64,000 bases of DNA from Cedecea selenatireducens (GTDB lineage: Bacteria > Pseudomonadota > Gammaproteobacteria > Enterobacterales > Enterobacteriaceae). Where the stretch lies: assembly GCF_042138895.1 (NCBI RefSeq), contig NZ_JBHIKW010000001.1, positions 550,578 to 614,577 on the forward strand. Direction: 5' to 3'. The position numbers and the translations under genes are program-made. The notes under the pieces were generated by a model. That model had not been told where the DNA came from. It made no database searches and saw only the letters and a list, made by a program, of their open reading frames with translations. Below are positions 59,583 through 64,000 of this stretch, in pieces (position 1 is the stretch's first letter; each line of letters begins with the position of its first letter).

Positions 59583-60638
59583 CTAACTCTTTGACAGCGG
59601 AGTGATCGACGCCACATTTTGCTTTATCGCCACCGAATGACGGCGGACTAAAGTCGGCATAAAACAGTGCGTTACATCACGATCCAGCTGGCCTGCCGCG
59701 CCCTGTAACGCCAGTTCGGTCGCCAGACGGGCCATCGAAACTACCGGATAGCGCACCGTTGTCAGCTGCGGGTCGGTGTAGCGGGCAATGGGAATATCGT
59801 CGAAACCGATGATGGAAACATGCTGCGGCACGGCAATGCCGTTGTCCTTCAGCGCCGTTAGCGCGCCGGCGGCCATGCTGTCGTTATAAGAGAAGACCGC
59901 GCTGAGCTGCAGGTTGCGCCCCAGCAGCTCAACCATTGCCGCCTCTCCGCCTTGCATGTCCGGCGTGCCCATTCCGACCCAGGCCTCCGGCGGCGCGATG
60001 CCGTGCTCCGCCAGCGCCTGCAGCCAGCCCTGATGGCGCTGGTCGTTATCCTCAATCTGATGGCTGGAGGCCAGATAACCGATACGCGAATGCCCCTGAT
60101 TCAGCAGCATGCGGGTGGCCATCACCGCGCCGCTGACGTTATCGAGGCAAACGCAGCGGTGTGCGTAGCCGGGCACCAGACGGTTGATCAGCACCATGCC
60201 GGGTACCTGCTCCAGGAATGCGGCCAGCTCCTCGTCGCTCAGCGCCTTGGCGTGCACAATCAGCGCGCTACAGCGCTGGCGAATCAGCACCTCAATGGCA
60301 TGGCGCTCTTTTTCTTCCTGGTGATAGCTGTTACCGATCAGCAAATATTTATTGTGCTGCTGGGCAACCATATCCACGGCTTTGACCAATGCCCCGAAGA
60401 AGGGATCGGAGACGTCCATCACCACCACGCCGATGGTGTCGCTAACCTGGGTGGCCAGCGCTTGCGCATTGGCGTTTGGACGGTAGCCCAGCTCAGCAAC
60501 CGCCTGCATGACGTTTTCGCGCGTTTCCGGGCTGACCAGCGCGCTGTTATTTAATACTCGGGATACTGTCGCTACTGAAACCCCGGCGATACGGGCAACG
60601 TCACGAATGGTAATCGGCGTTGGGGGAGTCGGTCTCAT
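59583..60638 (-). CDS. galS: mgl operon repressor/isorepressor GalS
   Basis: 351-residue LacI-family repressor of galactose transport. Helix-turn-helix in ITIRDVARIAGVSVATVSRVLNNSALVSPETREN; the protein starts a few residues ahead (MRPTPPTP) of E. coli GalS, which begins MITIRDVA. Core domain includes VVVMDVSDPFFGALVKAVDMVAQQHNKYLLIGNSYHQEEKERHAIEVLIRQRCSALIVH and IIGFDDIPIARYTDPQLTTVRYP. Lies directly upstream of mglBAC as in E. coli. Effectors are galactose and fucose by family. Confidence 0.95.
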   Translation of the reverse strand: MRPTPPTPITIRDVARIAGVSVATVSRVLNNSALVSPETRENVMQAVAELGYRPNANAQALATQVSDTIGVVVMDVSDPFFGALVKAVDMVAQQHNKYLLIGNSYHQEEKERHAIEVLIRQRCSALIVHAKALSDEELAAFLEQVPGMVLINRLVPGYAHRCVCLDNVSGAVMATRMLLNQGHSRIGYLASSHQIEDNDQRHQGWLQALAEHGIAPPEAWVGMGTPDMQGGEAAMVELLGRNLQLSAVFSYNDSMAAGALTALKDNGIAVPQHVSIIGFDDIPIARYTDPQLTTVRYPVVSMARLATELALQGAAGQLDRDVTHCFMPTLVRRHSVAIKQNVASITPLSKS

Positions 60639-60695
60639 AGGTGCACCCTGTTTTAGGCAAGGTGGCTATTTTGCGGGGAGTGAGGGGCGGCGTGG

Positions 60696-60728
60696 CGTGA
60701 AGTCGATCACAGTGATGAAAGCGGTTAC
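60696..60728 (-). promoter_or_regulatory. CRP site and gal operator of galS
   Basis: CGTGA-AGTCGA-TCACA (60696-60711) fits CRP at nine of ten bases. GAAAGCGGTTAC (60717-60728) fits the GalR/GalS operator. They lie 58-90 bases upstream of galS, consistent with CRP activation and autorepression as in E. coli. Confidence 0.65.
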
Positions 60729-60760
60729 ATACAATTCGTTAACCTTTGTGACGAATATCA

Positions 60761-61918
60761 TTATCTCTGTGCTTTGCGTAACGCATCCCCTGAAGCACGA
60801 GCGGTTAGCTGTCGCCACAGCCATTCCACCGGCCCCTGGCGGAAATAGCGCAGCCAGATAACCGACAGCAGGATATTCACAGCCCACACGGCAGGGACAA
60901 AGGCCAGCAGCGAAAGACGGTCAAATTTCATATATAAACCAAAGCGATAGAACAAGGTTGTGCAGATGATTGTTTGCAGCAGGTAGTTCGTCAACGCCAT
61001 CCGCCCGACGCAGGCAATCCACCCCACCAGCCTGAAGCGCGAAAGCTGCGGCCAGAATCCCCACGCCAGCGCGGCGTAGCCAATGGACTGAAACGGCGCG
61101 CTCAGCTCGCGCGGGGCCTGTAACAGCAACGCACACCAGCGCGAATCCCATGCAAGGTGCCACTGGGCAATAATCGCCGGCAGGTTGATGGCCATCCCGA
61201 TGACGATAAAAATCGCGGCGGTTCGGCGGTAATGCTTCAGGCTAAACTCCCCTTTCAGCCAGCCGCTGCGCATTAGCGCCGCGCCGATGAGCATCATGCC
61301 CGCCAGCTGCCAGCCGTACTGCGCGCCCAGCGCCACCAGGTTTGAAGAGAGTAAATCCGCACGATTGCTGATGGCCTGAATGCCGCCGCCCAGCTTCCAC
61401 CATTGCTCATACTGCAAATTAGCCGCATCCGGCACCCAGGAACGGTTAAGGCCGTCACCTGAAATCACGCCGAGCAGCACCAGCACGCCAATGCCGATGA
61501 GGTACAGCACTACGCCGGTCTTAAAGAGCTGATTTTGCCCCGTTGCCTCACGAATCAGCCGCCAGCACACCAGCCCTGTCAGGCCGTAAGCCAGCAGAAT
61601 GTCACCATCCCACAGCAGCAGCGCGTGGATAAAGCCCAGTAATACCAGCAGCGTCAGCCGCGACTGTATCCAGCGTGAGCCGCGAGCCAGCAGCATTTGC
61701 AGGCCAGCCCCGAACAACAGCGCGAAAAGCGTGAGGAATTTAACTTCGGCAAACAGGTCCATGACCGCCCAGGTCCAGGCGTCACGGGAGGTTATCTCGC
61801 CATACCAGGCCGGGTTTAGGTATGCCGCCTTCGGCAGGCCAAAGGCGACAATATTGAGCAGCAGAATGCCCAGAATGGCGGTACCGCGGACGAAGTCAAG
61901 GGTGATATTTCTCTCCAC
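60761..61918 (-). CDS. yeiB: DUF418 membrane protein YeiB
   Basis: 385-residue inner-membrane protein with about ten membrane segments. An N-terminal DUF418-type region (DFVRGTAILGILLLNIVAFGLPKAAYLNP) is followed by the DUF418 domain (FGLYMKFDRLSLLAFVPAVWAVNILLSVIWLRYFRQGPVEWLWRQLT). Members resemble acyltransferase-3 type proteins; the function is unknown. It starts 18 bases after folE and is likely co-transcribed. E. coli YeiB is 385 residues. Confidence 0.92.
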   Translation of the reverse strand: MERNITLDFVRGTAILGILLLNIVAFGLPKAAYLNPAWYGEITSRDAWTWAVMDLFAEVKFLTLFALLFGAGLQMLLARGSRWIQSRLTLLVLLGFIHALLLWDGDILLAYGLTGLVCWRLIREATGQNQLFKTGVVLYLIGIGVLVLLGVISGDGLNRSWVPDAANLQYEQWWKLGGGIQAISNRADLLSSNLVALGAQYGWQLAGMMLIGAALMRSGWLKGEFSLKHYRRTAAIFIVIGMAINLPAIIAQWHLAWDSRWCALLLQAPRELSAPFQSIGYAALAWGFWPQLSRFRLVGWIACVGRMALTNYLLQTIICTTLFYRFGLYMKFDRLSLLAFVPAVWAVNILLSVIWLRYFRQGPVEWLWRQLTARASGDALRKAQR

Positions 61919-61936
61919 GGATACCTGCCTGGGGAA

Positions 61937-62602
61937 TTAATTGTGGCGTACTGCGCGCAGGAACTCCTGACGCGTATTCTGGCTGGACTTAAACAGGCCA
62001 CCGAGTGACGTGGTGGTGGTCGCGCTGGTAGCGTCTTTCACGCCACGCGCTTTCACGCAGTAATGCACGGCATCAATGGAAACCGCCACGTTGTTGGTGC
62101 CCAGCAGCGTTTGCAGCGCGGTCAGGATCTGCTGGGTCAGGCGTTCCTGAACCTGCGGGCGCTGAGCAAAAAACTGCACGATGCGGTTAATTTTAGACAG
62201 GCCAATCACGGTGTCTTTGGGGATATACGCCACGGTTGCTTTACCGTCGATAGTCACGAAGTGGTGCTCGCACGTGCTGGTCAGGGTGATATCGCGCACG
62301 GTGACCATTTCATCGACCTTCATTTTATTTTCAATGACGGTGATTTTCGGGAAGTTCGCGTAGTCCAGGCCAGAGAAAATCTCATCGACATACATTTTGG
62401 CGATGCGATGCGGCGTTTCAATCAGGCTGTCGTCACTCAAATCGAGATTAAGCAGCTGCATGATTTCCGTCATATGGGCGGCAATCTGGCTTTTACGAGT
62501 TTCATTATCCAGTTCACGTAACGGCGGACGCAGCGGCGTTTCCAGACCGCGCGCAAGCAGCGCCTCATGAACCAGGGCGGCTTCTTTTGAGAGTGATGAC
62601 AT
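61937..62602 (-). CDS. folE: GTP cyclohydrolase I
   Basis: 221-residue enzyme that converts GTP to dihydroneopterin triphosphate, the first step of folate synthesis. ATG 62602 (MSSLSKEAALVHEALLARG) has AGGAG upstream and matches E. coli FolE (222); the frame extends 16 codons further back. Zinc ligands are C111, H114 (TSTCEHHFVTIDG) and C182 (VHYCVKARG). Decamer in the family. Divergent from yeiG, with yeiB downstream. Confidence 0.96.
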   Translation of the reverse strand: MSSLSKEAALVHEALLARGLETPLRPPLRELDNETRKSQIAAHMTEIMQLLNLDLSDDSLIETPHRIAKMYVDEIFSGLDYANFPKITVIENKMKVDEMVTVRDITLTSTCEHHFVTIDGKATVAYIPKDTVIGLSKINRIVQFFAQRPQVQERLTQQILTALQTLLGTNNVAVSIDAVHYCVKARGVKDATSATTTTSLGGLFKSSQNTRQEFLRAVRHN

Positions 62603-62839
62603 GCTGTTTTCTCCTGCAGGTGTGGCTGACCTCTGCCCTTCATGGGGCAAAGTGTCCGCTTATTGTGCGGCAGCACGTGCTTAGAATCCAGTAGTGCCGG
62701 GCATAATTATTGAAATCGAAATAACCGTTCATCGCCTGAGCGGGCGGAACAATACCGTTGCGGCCATAATGCGGGATGGCTAGACTCAGGTGAAGTGAAA
62801 GTTGTTCATAACTATTGAAAATATGTAAGGAGCCTCTGG

Positions 62840-63676
62840 ATGGAATTACTGGAAGAACACCGATGTTTCGAAGGCTGGCAGCAGCGCTGGCGCCACCCGT
62901 CCACCGTGCTTAACTGCCCAATGACATTCAGTATTTTTCTCCCACCTCCGGCTGGCACCACGCCGCCGCCGGTGGTTTACTGGCTTTCCGGGCTGACCTG
63001 CAACGATGAAAATTTCACGACTAAAGCAGGCGCGCAGCGCGTTGCCGCCGAGCTTGGCATTGTCCTGGTGATGCCGGACACCAGCCCACGCGGCGAAGAA
63101 GTGCCAAACGACGCGGGCTATGACCTGGGCCAGGGCGCAGGCTTTTACCTCAACGCGACGCAGCAGCCGTGGGCCACGCACTTCCGCATGTACGATTACC
63201 TGCGCGATGAACTGCCTCAGCTGATTGCGGATAATTTCAGCGTCAGCGAGAAAGCCTCAATCTTTGGCCACTCCATGGGCGGCCACGGCGCGCTGATCAT
63301 GGCGCTGAAAAACCCCGGCCGCTTCCGCTCGGTTTCTGCTTTTGCGCCTATCGTTAACCCGACCCGCGTCCCGTGGGGGCAAAAAGCATTCAGGGCCTAT
63401 CTCGGTGAAGATGAATCTTTGTGGCAAGAATGGGACAGCTGCTGCCTGCTGGGTAAAGCCGGGGCGTCCGCACAGCTGCCAACGCTCATCGATCAGGGGG
63501 ATGACGATCAGTTCCTGGCCGACCAGTTAAGGCCGGAAGAGTTTGAAAAAATCGCGCAGGAGAAAGGCTGGCCGCTGACGCTGCGCATTCAGCCGGGCTG
63601 CGACCACAGTTACTATTTCATCGCCACGTTTGTGGAGGATCACCTTCGTTTTCATGCGGAGCATTTGCGGGGATAG
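62840..63676 (+). CDS. yeiG: S-formylglutathione hydrolase YeiG
   Basis: 278-residue esterase that splits S-formylglutathione to formate and glutathione in formaldehyde detoxification. The nucleophile S145 lies in GHSMGGHG. Acid and base are in LIDQGDDDQFL and the GCDHSYYF histidine. AAGGAG precedes ATG 62840. E. coli YeiG is 278. Divergent from folE over 237 bases; a stretch without genes follows to the window edge. Confidence 0.95.
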   Translation: MELLEEHRCFEGWQQRWRHPSTVLNCPMTFSIFLPPPAGTTPPPVVYWLSGLTCNDENFTTKAGAQRVAAELGIVLVMPDTSPRGEEVPNDAGYDLGQGAGFYLNATQQPWATHFRMYDYLRDELPQLIADNFSVSEKASIFGHSMGGHGALIMALKNPGRFRSVSAFAPIVNPTRVPWGQKAFRAYLGEDESLWQEWDSCCLLGKAGASAQLPTLIDQGDDDQFLADQLRPEEFEKIAQEKGWPLTLRIQPGCDHSYYFIATFVEDHLRFHAEHLRG

Positions 63677-64000
63677 GGAGTTAGCCTGGGAGCTGTCTCT
63701 TAGTAAGAAATTGCTCCAGGAAGAATCTGCTAAGTTTCCGTTCACTTCCAGTCCTGTTTCAGATGTCACCACTGAACCGGTGAACGTCTTAGGGGAGTCA
63801 CCGTCACTCCCCTAAGAACCCGGACTCCCGGCCAAATAAATCGACCGCTAAAGCGGCAGACCTCCGTTTTATCTCCCAGTCCTGGGTCGGCTGAGATGCG
63901 TTCCCGACGCTCTCAGCCTCCGGCCGCTCCCGACGTCCGGACCCTGGCCAGTCGGAGAGAAAACGGAGGCGATTTAAGCCGGAACCGAGCCTCGCTTCTT
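63677..64000. other. Gene-free, highly self-complementary region at the right edge
   Basis: No convincing gene follows yeiG. CTTAGGGGAGT (63788-63798) and ACTCCCCTAAG (63806-63816) form a perfect 11-bp hairpin without a T-run. Further on, 63861-63876 and 63954-63969 are complementary at 15 of 16 bases. Between them lie GGCTGAG/CTCAGCC with inner GCGT/ACGC (63889-63918) and TCCGG/CCGGA (63919-63941). Outside, AAATCG and CCGGC pair at 63829-63843 with 63970-63982. It looks like a branched RNA or an element end. It is cut by the edge, so nature and strand are open. Confidence 0.6.

Noticed and set aside
63630..63815. 61-codon frame across the end of yeiG
   Set aside because: It starts inside yeiG in another frame and ends in the hairpin region. 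No similarity or ribosome site.
63677..64000. Prophage or integrase attachment at the right edge
   Set aside because: No tRNA end, integrase or phage gene is visible before the edge. The self-complementary structure alone is not proof, so it is listed only as an unexplained region.

Overview
The window is chromosomal DNA of an enterobacterium (order Enterobacterales, family Enterobacteriaceae). Nearly every core gene reads as a close relative of an Escherichia coli protein: metG, mrp, mdfA, ybjG, deoR, dacC, rimO, gsiABCD, iaaA, moeAB, ybiT, ldtB, cdd, sanA, mglBAC, galS and folE. It is not E. coli itself, because gene order and accessory content differ. The genus cannot be fixed from the sequence alone. 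I found no rRNA, tRNA, insertion sequence, complete prophage or CRISPR array. The genes look intact, apart from the one cut by the left edge.

Layout. 1-3.3 kb: siderophore uptake (a periplasmic binding protein cut by the edge, then a FecA-like TonB-dependent receptor behind a Fur box). 3.4-7.5 kb: the aryl-beta-glucoside operon ascFB with divergent repressor ascG. 7.5-11.3 kb: a DUF336/HbpS-like gene, an MFS exporter and an aldo/keto reductase, with a divergent LysR regulator. 11.4-14.1 kb: a secreted esterase, a small secreted protein, yehS and an acetyltransferase. 14.2-17.5 kb: mrp and metG, divergent. 17.7-24.5 kb: mdfA, two PAP2 phosphatases, deoR, dacC, gstB and yliI. 24.6-29 kb: a second beta-glucoside system (BglG-type antiterminator, GH1 enzyme, EIIBCA permease) with an antiterminator target in its leader. 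29.1-31.4 kb: a degenerate EAL protein, a possible small ORF and rimO. 31.6-38.8 kb: a MipA/OmpV protein, the glutathione importer gsiABCD and the isoaspartyl peptidase iaaA. 39-43.1 kb: a GDSL autotransporter esterase and moeAB. 43.2-49.6 kb: a short MgtE magnesium transporter behind an M-box riboswitch, then a LacI regulator, MFS permease and GH31 glucosidase cluster. 49.7-52.5 kb: ybiT and ldtB. 52.6-63.7 kb: yohJK, cdd, sanA, mglCAB, galS, yeiB, folE and yeiG. 63.7-64 kb: a non-coding-looking, strongly self-complementary stretch that runs into the edge.

Compared with E. coli K-12 gene order as I know it, blocks from about 47 min (yehS/mrp/metG), 18-19 min (mdfA to ldtB) and 48 min (yohJ to yeiG) are adjacent here. 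The catabolic genes form self-contained modules, each with its own regulator: ascG, an antiterminator, a LacI protein, galS/CRP and CRP/CytR-type control of cdd. Seven intergenic sites carry one palindromic repeat family (CCCTCTCCC...GGGAGAGGG), mostly between convergent genes.

The most interesting non-coding items are the M-box leader of mgtE, the folded region at the right edge (whose last 23 bases nearly match a site after rimO), the antiterminator target of the bgl operon, a PmrA-type box before an extra PAP2 phosphatase, and palindromes in the GH31 and EAL intergenic regions.
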